A stretch of DNA of 64,000 nt from Mycolicibacterium goodii (GCF_001187505.1 NZ_CP012150.1:7040048-7104047), one strand, 5' to 3'. Shown: positions 1-7,539, counted from the stretch's first letter. Notes: generated by a model not told the origin, from the letters alone. Numbers and translations: made by a program.

Positions 1-1
1 G

Positions 2-145
2 CTTTGGCTGTCGCTTAATTACGAGGGTGGCGCTCCCCTTGACCTGGTGTACCGCCCGATTGCCGTTACCGACCGTGCGATCACCCTCAGCTACATAGGG
101 CGCGGAAATTCAATTCAATGGATACGCAAAGACGACTCGGGCTAG
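2..145 (+). CDS. C-terminal end of an unknown protein (partial)
   Basis: The frame is open from base 2 to a TAG at 143-145 (47 codons) and reads as a normal protein tail of alternating hydrophobic and polar residues, including LDLVYRPIAVTD, so it is probably the end of a gene that starts before the window. No family is recognised. It has no cysteine pair, membrane segment or catalytic motif. It could still be a chance open frame, because high-GC DNA has few stops. No further gene is seen on this strand until 463. Confidence 0.4.
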   Translation, partial: LWLSLNYEGGAPLDLVYRPIAVTDRAITLSYIGRGNSIQWIRKDDSG

Positions 146-462
146 CCGAAAAGAGTGAAGACATCCCGTCGGAAACCTTCGGGCCGTCCAATGGCTTCCC
201 GGATTCTCTTCTGAAAAGTTGCTCGAATGAACTACGGAGCGAGCGCAACCCCGCGGTCGATATATGCCGCCACCTTGGGGCGTGGGTACATCGCTGATCA
301 TCGCCCCAGTGAGCACATTGGCAACCCGCCAACTGCCAGCATGACTTGCAGCTATCAACCGCTCGAGCGCCAAAATCGCCGCAACAAAAGGGTGTGCCGA
401 TTGCCGTTCCGAAACCCGATATCGGCGGGCCTCGCGTGCAACCGGTCTTTGATCCGCGGTAA
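146..462. other. Intergenic stretch, no gene recognised
   Basis: These 317 bases hold only short open frames with arginine/serine-rich, non-protein-like translations on both strands. No tRNA, strong hairpin or repeat was seen. The region probably contains the promoter of the small membrane protein at 463. Confidence 0.4.
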
Positions 463-798
463 GTGACTGCGATGACGACCCAGCTGAAACCTGCTGCCCT
501 GCGGGTAGCTCTTTACGCACTCGGTGTCGGCGTCGGCATAGGGGCGTCCCTCGCGGCAAGTCTCCTGCTCGGCATGCTCGGCTTTCCGCCTGGGTATGCG
601 CTCTACAACGGGTTTTTTCTCGTCATCGTGTCCTGGGTCGTCGTCGCGGCGCTGGCGTACTGGCGAACGCGTCAGCGGCCGTCGGGGCAGCGGTGGAGTT
701 TGGCTGCCTTCTTGACAGGGGTCGTGACGTTTTCGCTGATCGGCGGCGTGAGCGTGCTGCTGAGAACACCGCAGTTCTTGATCTTCTGGCCGCGGTGA
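463..798 (+). CDS. Small membrane protein, unknown
   Basis: This 111-residue protein has three likely membrane segments, at roughly residues 12-40, 47-68 and 80-102, with a short basic stretch (WRTRQRPSGQRW) between the second and third. That fits a small integral membrane protein of the cytoplasmic membrane. No family motif is recognised. Two starts are possible: GTG at 463, or ATG at 472 three codons later (MTTQLKPAALR); neither has a strong ribosome site. A GC-rich hairpin at 888-911 lies about 90 bases after the stop. Function unknown. Confidence 0.55.
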   Translation: MTAMTTQLKPAALRVALYALGVGVGIGASLAASLLLGMLGFPPGYALYNGFFLVIVSWVVVAALAYWRTRQRPSGQRWSLAAFLTGVVTFSLIGGVSVLLRTPQFLIFWPR

Positions 799-887
799 CG
801 ACAAAGGTCCTCCACCGCAGTCGGAGGTGGCGGTCTTGGCCGCCGCGTCGGCCCAGACGGTGACCATGCCGGCCCCCACAAACCAAA

Positions 888-911
888 CAGGCCCCCTCGA
901 AAGGGGGCCTG
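888..911. terminator. Hairpin, probable original tRNA-Tyr terminator
   Basis: A perfect 10-bp stem (caggccccct with agggggcctg) closes a CGAA tetraloop. It lies just beyond the duplicated tRNA-Tyr end at 918-974, on the downstream side for the minus-strand tRNA. It is therefore most simply the terminator that served tRNA-Tyr before the element inserted. There is no U-tract, as is usual for mycobacterial terminators. Confidence 0.55.
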
Positions 912-917
912 ACCTGG

Positions 918-974
918 GTGGCAGGTGCAGGATTCGAACCTGCTTAGGCGTAAGCTGACGGATTTACAGTCCGC
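918..974 (-). repeat. Duplicated 3' end of tRNA-Tyr (attachment-site remnant)
   Basis: These 57 bases match the 3' part of the intact tRNA-Tyr (5447-5503) at 55 positions, covering the anticodon loop (GTA on the minus strand), the variable arm, the T arm and the acceptor end. The two differences are cttagg against cgtagg and agctga against agccga. The 5' half of the tRNA is absent, so this is not a working tRNA. It marks the far end of an element that integrated into the tRNA 3' end; the differences suggest an old insertion. Confidence 0.85.
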
Positions 975-1259
975 CCGTGTTGGCGTTTGTTTTGTTGGTG
1001 TGCAACGACGTGTAGGAAAACCGGCAGGTCAGCGAGTTGGCGGCGTTGGTGTCCCGTATTCCGTCGCAGAACTATTGCGGGCGATCTGCGGGCGATCCAG
1101 TGCACGGTGACCGCTCGGCAGCTCCGCGCACCACCTCCACTGCGGCATTGTCGCCAGCGTGTACCTTCATCCGGCCCGAAAAGGTTTAGTCAGACCCGGA
1201 GCCGCGGGCGTAGCGTTGGCCCGGCGTCCGACCCGAGAGATGAAGGAGGATGGCGAGTC

Positions 1260-1730
1260 GTGAATGCAGGTGAGGTCAGCCCAGAGCACAGCCGAAAGCT
1301 TGTCAGCGCTCTCACGGTTGCCCGGCGGGTATCAGATGAGCTCCAGCTGAAGTCGATGGTCCTCGGATACAACGTCATAGGCGAAGCTGGCATCAAGCTC
1401 GACCCGGGCGCTGATCCGTACATCGACTTCAGGGTCTGGCGAGTCGATCAGCATCAACAGACAGGCAGCGGACAGACGTTTTCGTCGGTCGACGAGGTCG
1501 AGACATACCTGACCTACCTCGCTAGCCTGCCCGTCTACTGTCTCGATTTGGTTGGCAACGTCGCCATGAAGATCGTCTCGGAGAACCACACGCCGTTCAC
1601 CGTCGTCACAGACCCCGTGACCGGCCACGAGTTCTACTTGCGGACGGTCGACCTGGAGACGATCCACCAGTTGCGCGTTCACAGCGACGAGCCGCCGCCC
1701 GTAGGAAATTGGTACCGCCTACCTGAGTGA
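1260..1730 (+). CDS. Unknown cargo protein, first gene of the element operon
   Basis: The GTG start at 1260 is chosen because a strong ribosome site (aaggagg, 1243-1249) lies at the right distance. The frame is open further upstream, but that part reads as arginine-rich noise. The 156-residue product begins VNAGEVSPEHSRKLV and has a helical, charged N-terminus, a mixed middle with many aromatic residues (YIDFRVWRVD) and the tail GNWYRLPE. It has no signal peptide or membrane segment and no recognised family. Its stop overlaps a possible GTG start of the next gene (GTGA, 1727-1730), so it is probably cotranscribed with the two HEPN-like genes. A role with them is inference from position only. 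Confidence 0.65.
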   Translation: MNAGEVSPEHSRKLVSALTVARRVSDELQLKSMVLGYNVIGEAGIKLDPGADPYIDFRVWRVDQHQQTGSGQTFSSVDEVETYLTYLASLPVYCLDLVGNVAMKIVSENHTPFTVVTDPVTGHEFYLRTVDLETIHQLRVHSDEPPPVGNWYRLPE

Positions 1731-1837
1731 CCAGCGGCAGACTACGGACGCGACACACTTCCGCGTCCAGCGAACTTTCCGGTGCCCGGCGTGTCCATCC
1801 GAGGACGTCGACTGGTCCGCCGATAGCGTCCGTGTTC

Positions 1838-2680
1838 ATGGCGGATGCCGAACGCAACCCCACCTACCTCCGCGACCTCGCCGGGCACGTCGCGGCCTTC
1901 CGCGACGCATTCAAGTCGTTCCTCGCACTGCACACGGACACCTACCGAGGGCCGGGCATGGGACTACTGCCCGCCGTGATGCCGTTAGACGGTTCCGATC
2001 CGGCCGAGGTTGATGAAGTCCGAGCCCGTGTGTCCGAGGCGGCGGGGCGTGCACGTCGGGCACCCGCCTTGACCGGTTGCGTGATCGGCGTCGTGAATCC
2101 GAACGGGCAACGGAACGTCGTGGACCCGATCGCGGCATGGCACACCGTCACGCAACCCAAACCAATGCTCGAACCGGCGAACATCATCGACGCGTGCAAC
2201 CAGATGATCGGCTCCCTCGGGGAAATGGCCGACCAGGCCGAAGCCGAGTTGCCGCCGACGGTCGACGTCGCCGAGATGCACCCGGCGGTGTGGGGTCAGG
2301 CCGCCCGGTTGTGGCGCGACGGCCACTATCGCCAGGCGGTATCTGCGGCCGCGGAAGGCGTGGTCGGGTTGGTGAAGTCGCGTACGGGACGACGGGACAT
2401 CGACGACACCTCGCAGTGGCAACAGGCGTTCTCCAAGGACGATCCCGAACCGGGCAAGCCGCGTCTCCGGTGGCCGAGCGACCAGACCGACAAGACCGTG
2501 ATCTCGATGAACAGCGGCCTACGCCAATTCGCGCCCGGCGCACAGATGACGATCCGCAATCCCGCCGCGCACGGACCCGGCGAACTGACCCAGCAGGAGG
2601 CCGTCGAACGGTTGTCAGTGCTCAGCTTGTTGGCGCGGTGGGTCGACCATTGCGACCTCATCGAAGCGCCCCGCACATGA
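1838..2680 (+). CDS. TIGR02391/Ymh-family protein with HEPN-like motif
   Basis: With the ATG at 1838 the product is 280 residues. The C-terminal 135 residues resemble the TIGR02391 (Ymh) family: MHPAVWGQAARLWRDGHY followed by a helix leading into the AV-A-A segment near residues 148-175, and RNPAAH at 240-245. R-x4-H is the signature spacing of HEPN ribonucleases, so RNA cleavage is possible but unproven. The N-terminal half (helical, residues 1-75) is not recognised. The frame is open back to a GTG at 1727 that overlaps the preceding stop; those 37 extra residues are Ser/Arg-rich and look non-coding. A TAGCGT at 1823-1828 could be a -10 for a leaderless message from 1838. The stop overlaps the next start (ATGA), indicating translational coupling. 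Confidence 0.7.
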   Translation: MADAERNPTYLRDLAGHVAAFRDAFKSFLALHTDTYRGPGMGLLPAVMPLDGSDPAEVDEVRARVSEAAGRARRAPALTGCVIGVVNPNGQRNVVDPIAAWHTVTQPKPMLEPANIIDACNQMIGSLGEMADQAEAELPPTVDVAEMHPAVWGQAARLWRDGHYRQAVSAAAEGVVGLVKSRTGRRDIDDTSQWQQAFSKDDPEPGKPRLRWPSDQTDKTVISMNSGLRQFAPGAQMTIRNPAAHGPGELTQQEAVERLSVLSLLARWVDHCDLIEAPRT

Positions 2681-3696
2681 TCCACACATGGCGGGTGAGT
2701 ACGCGACTGATCGTCCCCAAATATCGCGCCAACGAGCCCGCCGTGGGCGAAACCCTTGAGTTCGGGAGCCGCTTGCCCGTGCAAGCCAGAAAGTACGGGG
2801 GCATCCCTGTCGCCGTGCGAAAGCTGCCGGGCGAGACGCCGAAGATGTACCTATCAGATCAGGCACCGTCCGTCCCAGATCAGTCGCGAGAGATCGTCGA
2901 ACTTGTCGCTGATGTCCAGGTTCCGGCTAAAGAGCATTCGTTTACTGATGCGATAGAGCGATACAGTCCCGTATTCGGAGCCGTGATCGACCTCTTAGCT
3001 TTCGATATGGCGGCCGTGCCGGAGGTCGCAGGTGTGGAGATGGTCGACATCTCACCGCCCGTTTCGGTCGGGGACGAACGCACCGCCCATCGTTTCTCGT
3101 CACCCCCGTTCGACCGCTACATGCGATCTCAAGAGATGCTCTCGATCGAAGGTCGTCAGCTCGGTGTACTTCCAGAGTCCATCGACCTCGATTCCAAGAC
3201 GTCGGCCGCTCTCCGCTGGTTCGTGAAAGCTCTAGGCACGGACGTATTGCACGACCAATTCATCTTCCTGTGGATCGCGCTGGAAATCCTTTGCGGGATG
3301 ACTCCGAGCATTAGCGTTGAGCAAACCTATCGGGCGCGGTGTGGGCATGAGATACCGGAATGCCCTGAGTGTGGGAAGTCCACAGCGAAAAAGGTCGAGG
3401 GGTCCACCAAGAAGGCGTTTCTGCAAAGCTACGGGGTGCCCACGGACAAGACCGACGAGCTTTGGCGGATGCGTCAAATGATGCACGGCGCAATCAGCTT
3501 CGATTCAAAGCGGGTCGAGGGGCTCAGTCATCTCGTCCCACCACTGCGAGCCGTCGTCGCAACGGATCTCAAGAAGCGGCTGTCTTCAGACTGGCCCTTG
3601 GTTGCGCTACAGGCCGGGTACATCATGCACCCGGCGATCGCATTCGGCGGCTCTCGGCCAGTCACGGCCGACGAGATCAGCCCTCTGATGGCGTAG
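2677..3696 (+). CDS. HEPN-like protein with embedded zinc ribbon (ApeA-like)
   Basis: The ATG at 2677 overlaps the upstream TGA by four bases. The 339-residue product has an N-terminal beta-rich region (residues 1-150) of unknown kind. A C-terminal helical region follows with FLWIALEILCG (197-207), a zinc-ribbon-like insert (C222, H224, C229, C232 in CGHEIPECPEC) and ELWRMRQMMHG (261-271). R264/R266 with H270 gives an R-x3/5-H motif, the arrangement seen in ApeA-type HEPN domains of antiphage proteins. The family assignment is by motif and architecture only. Coupling to the Ymh-type gene suggests the two products act together. There is no membrane segment, so it is likely cytoplasmic. Confidence 0.65.
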   Translation: MIHTWRVSTRLIVPKYRANEPAVGETLEFGSRLPVQARKYGGIPVAVRKLPGETPKMYLSDQAPSVPDQSREIVELVADVQVPAKEHSFTDAIERYSPVFGAVIDLLAFDMAAVPEVAGVEMVDISPPVSVGDERTAHRFSSPPFDRYMRSQEMLSIEGRQLGVLPESIDLDSKTSAALRWFVKALGTDVLHDQFIFLWIALEILCGMTPSISVEQTYRARCGHEIPECPECGKSTAKKVEGSTKKAFLQSYGVPTDKTDELWRMRQMMHGAISFDSKRVEGLSHLVPPLRAVVATDLKKRLSSDWPLVALQAGYIMHPAIAFGGSRPVTADEISPLMA

Positions 3697-4228
3697 ACCG
3701 GCGGACCGCCGAGTCTGGTTGCGGCGCAACCACACCCGTCGCGGCCAACGCCCGTCGATCGTCCACGTCGGGCCGCGGCCGCCGAATTTTTGGGCCGCGC
3801 AATAAAAAACCGTGACTACCGCGGGCGGAAGTCACCCGCACCCCCCTACCCAACATTCTCGGGGGTGGGGTCCGGCACCGGTCCGCTCTCCCGTGGCGGG
3901 TGGCCAGGCGACCACAGACGGGCCGCTCGACGTCGAAGCCCGACAAGGACACGCCTCGCCGCCGCTCGGCCGCCCACGGCCAGCCAGGGCCGCGAGAACC
4001 GGGCGCGCGCCGACGATCGCGGTGTGTTGCGCTCGGTCGCGGCTGCGGCACGCCGCTCGACGTCGCGTCGCGGGATGGCCTGTTGGTGGTCGCGGTGATC
4101 CCGGCGCGCACGAAAGAAACCCGCCGGGATCACCGCGCCGCTGCCGGGCATGGAGGTTGCCCGTCGCCGAACCCGGCGCGCGGTCCGAGGGTGGGTCGCC
4201 CGCCCCATCCCCCCGGAGGTCTAGCGGA
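3697..4228. other. Gene-poor part of the element
   Basis: These 532 bases are very GC-rich. All frames give arginine/proline-rich, non-protein-like translations, so I see no gene. The stretch contains a short inverted repeat (cgcggcc 3774-3780 with ggccgcg 3793-3799) just after the cargo operon and a stronger hairpin at 4091-4137. It is probably decayed phage DNA. Confidence 0.45.
4091..4137. terminator. Strong hairpin, 16-bp perfect stem
   Basis: The arms cgcggtgatcccggcg (4091-4106) and its exact complement (4122-4137) enclose a 15-base loop rich in A. It lies beyond the minus-strand phage-gene fragment, so it could terminate that transcript. It could also close the plus-strand cargo operon, which ends about 400 bases earlier. 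No U-tract is present. Confidence 0.45.
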
Positions 4229-4441
4229 TCAGTAGAACCAACCCGATTCGGCGCGGTCGCCGTTCGCGGTGTCGGCGGCGTGCCCAACCTCCGACATGGG
4301 CACCGCGGTCTCGGCGGGCACGGCGGCGAGCACGTCCGCCATGCCCGGATCGGCGGTGATCAGTTCGACCCAATGCTTGCGGCGGGCTGGGGTGATCTTG
4401 CCCTTGGTCACCGCTTCGTCGACGGCGGCCTCGACGTTCGC
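4229..4441 (-). pseudogene. C-terminal half of a phage protease/scaffold gene
   Basis: On the minus strand, from about 4441 down to a stop at 4229, the translation contains VEAAVDEAVTKGKITPARR, a WVELITADPGMADVL segment and ETAVPMSEVGH. This resembles the C-terminal scaffold region of Mu-I-like phage proteases of actinobacterial phages. The frame can be opened at 4492, but the first 18 residues do not fit the family. The matching middle part of such a protein is found on the opposite strand next to it (4492-4710). The two pieces are head to head, so the gene has been broken and one half inverted. Recognition is from remembered family sequences only. Confidence 0.5.
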
Positions 4442-4491
4442 TGCGAAGAAGATCACCGGCCTAAGCGGATAGCCAGAAGGGCACGGACACA

Positions 4492-4710
4492 ATGACTTTC
4501 ACCGATGAACAGATCGCGGCGTTGCTCGAAACCCTCGGACTACCGGCCGACACCGACGACCCTCAACTCGTCGTCGACACCGTGGCCGACCTCGCCGCCC
4601 AGGCGGTTGGGATGAACCCCGAACAGCCGTCGACGGTGGCCGCGGCCGCACGTCGGCACGGCCTCGAACTCGTCGACCACGACACCCACGAGGCGCTCAA
4701 GCGCGATGCG
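4492..4710 (+). pseudogene. Middle part of a phage protease/scaffold gene
   Basis: The translation from ATG 4492 (MTFTDEQIAALLETLGLP, then a segment ending in EALKRDAA near residue 72) resembles the acidic helical segment that precedes the C-terminal scaffold region in Mu-I-like phage proteases. After residue 72 the frame runs into proline/serine-rich noise because it overlaps the integrase remnant in another frame. The continuation expected here lies inverted at 4229-4441. A separate small intact gene is possible but less likely, since the homologous half sits next to it. Confidence 0.45.
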
Positions 4711-5430
4711 GCGATCTTGCGGCCTTCGGCGGGCCCGCCAACCCCGCCGACGGCATGGACCTACCCCGCCTCCCCGAGACCGAGCAGCGGTACCTCACGC
4801 ACGACCAACTCCACCGCGTCGCCGTCGCGTCCGGCCACCTCCGCACCCTCGTCCTCCTGCTCGGTTATTGCGGCCTGCGGTTCGGCGAAGCGGCGGCGCT
4901 ACAGGTTGCCGATGTCGACGTGACCGCGCGCCGGATTCGGGTCCGCCGATCGGTGACGTACGTCCGCAAGACCGGGCTGGTGGAGGGTCCGACGAAGAAT
5001 TACAGCAGCCGGACGGTGCCGGTGCCCGCGTTCGTCGCCCGTCTGCTGGCAACCGAGATCGCGGACCGTGATGGGTCGGCATTGGTGTTCACGTCGGCGC
5101 GCGGCGGCGGATACCTCACCCTCGGCCAAGCGCGGTACACGTTCCAGAAGGCGACGGCGGCGGTCGAGGGATGCGACGGCGTGCGCCTGCACGATCTGCG
5201 GCACACGTGCGCGTCGTTGGCGATCAGCGCGGGCGCGAACGTGAAGGTGGTGCAACGGCTGCTCGGGGCACAAGACCGCGGTGCTCACCCTCGACCGATA
5301 CGGGCACCTGTTCCCGGACGACCTCGACGCCGCGGCCGACGCTTTCGACGCCGCCGCGGAATCTACTGCGGGCGGCCTGCGGGCGGTCGTGTCCAGCGAC
5401 GCAATCAGGCCCGCCGAAAAGCGGGCCTGA
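4710..5430 (+). pseudogene. Tyrosine integrase, N-truncated and frameshifted
   Basis: The remnant carries the catalytic domain of a phage-type tyrosine recombinase. It includes NPADGMDLPRLPETEQRYLT at the domain linker, YCGLRFGEAA with the first catalytic Arg, and LHDLRHTCASLAI with the H-x2-R box. The N-terminal arm- and core-binding domains are missing. After RLLG an extra G in the run at 5265-5268 shifts the frame. The shifted frame continues correctly as HKTAVLTLDRYGHLFPDD, holding the last catalytic His and the nucleophilic Tyr, to a TGA at 5428-5430. The gene ends 17 bases from the attachment repeat and faces tRNA-Tyr. An assembly error could explain the one-base shift but not the missing N-terminus. 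Confidence 0.8.
5406..5429. terminator. Hairpin at the integrase end
   Basis: A perfect 9-bp stem (caggcccgc with gcgggcctg) with a CGAAAA loop overlaps the last codons of the integrase and lies just downstream of the minus-strand tRNA-Tyr. It can end transcription in both directions. It resembles the hairpin at 888-911, so the element brought a replacement terminator along with its tRNA end. Confidence 0.55.
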
Positions 5431-5447
5431 ACTGCGACATCACGGAG

Positions 5448-5530
5448 TGGCAGGTGCAGGATTCGAACCTGCGTAGGCGTAAGCCGACGGATTTACAGTC
5501 CGCTCCCATTGGCCGCTCGGGCAACCTGCC
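5448..5530 (-). tRNA. tRNA-Tyr (anticodon GTA)
   Basis: Read on the minus strand, the 83-base gene has the acceptor stem GGCAGGT/ACCTGCC, a D arm, the anticodon loop CTGTAAA with GTA, a long variable arm typical of tRNA-Tyr (class II), the T arm GCAGG-TTCGAAT-CCTGC and a discriminator A at 5448. CCA is not encoded. Its 3' end is duplicated at 918-974, and the 57-bp repeat 5447-5503 is the attachment site of the adjoining element. It is divergent from yajQ, with about 108 bases between them. Confidence 0.95.
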
Positions 5531-5638
5531 TGTCCTCGCGCCGCCCCGTTTCCGGTTTGGTGCGACTAGCAGGGTACAACGAGGATGTACCCAAACTACA
5601 AACCGGCAGGACTCACGAGGGAGAGGAGAGGCGGTCCA

Positions 5639-6130
5639 ATGGCGGATTCCAGCTTCGACGTCGTCAGCAAGGTCGACCGTCAGGAGGTCGACAACGCGCT
5701 CAACCAGGCCGCCAAGGAGCTGGCCACCCGGTTCGACTTCCGCGGCACCGACACGGCCATCGCCTGGAAGGGCGACGAGGTGATCGAACTCACGTCCAGC
5801 ACGGAGGAGCGCGTCAAGGCCGCCGTGGACGTCTTCAAGGAGAAACTGGTCCGCCGCGACATCTCCATGAAGGCCTTCGACGCCGGCGACCCGCAGCCCA
5901 GCGGCAAGACCTACAAGGTGACCGGCACCATCAAGCAGGGCATCAGCAGCGAGCAGGCCAAGAAGATCACCAAGCTCATCCGCGACGAGGGCCCCAAGGG
6001 CGTCAAGGCGCAGATCCAGGGCGACGAGATCCGCGTCAGCTCCAAGAAGCGCGACGACCTGCAGGCCGTCATCGCGCTGCTCAAGGGCGCCGACCTGGAG
6101 GTCGCCCTGCAGTTCGTGAACTACCGCTGA
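5639..6130 (+). CDS. yajQ: YajQ-family nucleotide-binding protein
   Basis: The 163-residue product begins [20 protein letters not shown] and matches the YajQ family (DUF520) over its full usual length, with [14 protein letters not shown] near residue 35 and the family C-terminus VALQFVNYR. YajQ proteins have two RNP-like folds and bind nucleotides such as cyclic di-GMP in some bacteria; the mycobacterial role is not settled. The ATG at 5639 is preferred over an open upstream ATG at 5585 because a purine-rich ribosome site (gagaggagag) precedes it and it matches family length. It is the Rv0566c counterpart. It converges on the monooxygenase gene, with stops only a few bases apart and a hairpin at 6152-6186. 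Confidence 0.92.
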   Translation: MADSSFDVVSKVDRQEVDNALNQAAKELATRFDFRGTDTAIAWKGDEVIELTSSTEERVKAAVDVFKEKLVRRDISMKAFDAGDPQPSGKTYKVTGTIKQGISSEQAKKITKLIRDEGPKGVKAQIQGDEIRVSSKKRDDLQAVIALLKGADLEVALQFVNYR

Positions 6131-6134
6131 CCCG

Positions 6135-7517
6135 TCACCTCGACACTGACGAAAATGCCGCTGAGACGCGCGTCCGGCGGCATTTTTGTCGGTCTGGGCG
6201 CGGAGTGGCGCCGAGCCGCGCCAGGCCGTAGTGCCCACGCAGCGTCGTGGCGGTGTACTCGGTACGGAAGAGCCCACGCCGTTGCAGGATCGGTACGACG
6301 TGCTCGACGAAATCCTCCAGCCCGCCCGGGAGATACGGCGGCATGACGTTGAAGCCGTCGGCAGCACCCTCGGTGAACCACTCTTCGAGGTCGTCGGCGA
6401 CCTGCTGCGGTGTCCCGGCGAACGTGCGATGCCCCCGGCCGCCACCGAGCTTGGCGATCAATTGCCGCACCGTCAGCGACTCACCGGCGGCGAGGTCCTT
6501 GACCAGTTGATAACGGCTCTTGTTGCCTTGGATCTGCTCGATCGGCGGCAGCGGAGGCAGTGGCGCATCCAGTGAGTGCGCGGTGAGGTCCACGCCGAGC
6601 ATCTGCGACAGTTGGCGCAGCGAGTATTCCGGCGAGATGAGGTCGGTGAACTCCTGCTCGAGTTCCTGCGCCGCCTGCTCGGTCTCCCCGAGATACACCA
6701 CGATGCCGGGCAGGATCTTCACGTCGTCGGGACTGCGGCCGAACTTCACCGCGCGGGCCTTCACGTCGCGGTAGAACGCCTTGCCCTCGTCGAGGGTGCG
6801 CTGCGCGGTGAAGATCGCCTCGGCGTAGCGCGCCGCGAAATCCTTTCCGGTCTCCGATGATCCGGCCTGCACCAGCAGCGGTCGTCCCTGCACCGAGCGC
6901 GGTGAGTTCAGCGGCCCGCGCACCCGGAACCGCTCGCCGGTGTGGTTGATCGGATGCACCTTGTCGGGGTCGGCGAAGATCCCGCTGTGCGCGTCGAGCA
7001 CCAACGCGTCGTCTTCCCAGCTGTCCCACAACGCCGTGGCGATGTCGACGAATTCGGCGGCCCGTGCGTAGCGACCGGCGTGGTCGGGAATGCCGTCGAC
7101 CCCGAAGTTGGCCGCCTCGTCCTCCCCCGCCGAGGTGACGATGTTCCATCCGGCTCGCCCGCCGCTGATGTGGTCGAGCGATGCGAACGCCCGCGCCAGC
7201 GTGTAGGGCGCGTTGTAGCCGGTGCTCGCGGTGGCGATCAGTCCGATGTGCTCGGTGACGACGGACATCGCGGTGAGCAGCGTGATGGGCTCGAAGATGG
7301 TCTGCGAGTTGTGCTTGACGCGCGGACCCACCGCAAGGGTGTCGGCGAAGAACACCGAGTCGAGCCTGCCCCGCTCGGCGAGCTGCGCCAGCCGCTGAAA
7401 GTGGGTGACGTCGGTGAGGTTTCGCGCGTCGGTACGCGGGTGACGCCAGGCGGCCTCATGGTGGCCGACGCCCATGAGAAACGCATTGAGATGTAGTTGC
7501 CGCGGCTGTGCCGTCAT
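6135..7517 (-). CDS. FMN-dependent monooxygenase, NtaA/SnaA/DszA type
   Basis: The 460-residue product is a luciferase-like flavin monooxygenase of the NtaA/SnaA/DszA branch. The N-terminus has LNAFLMGVGHHEAAWRHP, the middle ISGGRAGWNIVTS and the conserved GPLNSPRSVQGRPLLVQAGSS region, and YLPGGLEDFVEHVVPILQ lies near the C-terminus. Such enzymes use reduced FMN and oxygen to oxidise sulfur or nitrogen compounds. It follows the ABC permease gene by 22 bases, so it is the last gene of a transporter operon and probably acts on the imported compound, likely an organosulfur compound. The ATG at 7517 is chosen; the open frame reaches 7607, but the extra 30 residues do not fit the family. No partner flavin reductase gene is adjacent. 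Confidence 0.88.
   Translation of the reverse strand: MTAQPRQLHLNAFLMGVGHHEAAWRHPRTDARNLTDVTHFQRLAQLAERGRLDSVFFADTLAVGPRVKHNSQTIFEPITLLTAMSVVTEHIGLIATASTGYNAPYTLARAFASLDHISGGRAGWNIVTSAGEDEAANFGVDGIPDHAGRYARAAEFVDIATALWDSWEDDALVLDAHSGIFADPDKVHPINHTGERFRVRGPLNSPRSVQGRPLLVQAGSSETGKDFAARYAEAIFTAQRTLDEGKAFYRDVKARAVKFGRSPDDVKILPGIVVYLGETEQAAQELEQEFTDLISPEYSLRQLSQMLGVDLTAHSLDAPLPPLPPIEQIQGNKSRYQLVKDLAAGESLTVRQLIAKLGGGRGHRTFAGTPQQVADDLEEWFTEGAADGFNVMPPYLPGGLEDFVEHVVPILQRRGLFRTEYTATTLRGHYGLARLGATPRPDRQKCRRTRVSAAFSSVSR
6152..6186 (+). terminator. Rho-independent terminator of yajQ
   Basis: A 10-bp perfect stem (aaaatgccgc 6152-6161 with gcggcatttt 6177-6186) ends in a T-run on the plus strand, a textbook intrinsic terminator 20 bases after the yajQ stop. 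It lies inside the last codons of the convergent monooxygenase gene, whose C-terminal residues are therefore dictated by the hairpin. Confidence 0.8.
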
Positions 7518-7539
7518 GGTCGTGGTGTCATCTTTCTTC

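Larger units (their letters stand above)
918..5503. mobile_element. Degenerate integrative element in tRNA-Tyr
   Basis: The element is bounded by 57-bp direct repeats of the tRNA-Tyr 3' end (918-974 and 5447-5503). A tyrosine integrase remnant abuts the intact tRNA copy and points at it, the usual layout of phages and integrative elements that use tRNA sites. Inside, from left to right, are a three-gene plus-strand operon (1260-3696), a gene-poor GC-rich stretch with a hairpin, two divergent fragments of a phage protease/scaffold gene, and the integrase. No intact integrase, excisionase, replication, capsid or lysis gene is seen, so it is probably immobile. What it retains intact is the cargo operon. 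Confidence 0.8.

Noticed and set aside
918..974. A second tRNA-Tyr gene
   Set aside because: Only the 3' part is present; acceptor 5' strand and D arm are missing and bases differ in the variable arm, so it is an attachment repeat.
2077..2676. Upstream extension of the HEPN/zinc-ribbon gene by 200 codons
   Set aside because: This part overlaps the Ymh-type gene in another frame and is arginine-rich. The ATGA junction at 2677 is a far better start.
3774..3799. Intrinsic terminator right after the HEPN-like operon
   Set aside because: The stem is only 7 bp with a 12-base loop and is followed by A rather than T on the coding strand; kept only as a weak inverted repeat.
5431..5783. Continuation of the integrase reading frame through tRNA-Tyr into yajQ
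   Set aside because: The frame stays open only because of the upstream frameshift. The real C-terminus ends at 5430 in the shifted frame, and the continuation crosses a tRNA gene.
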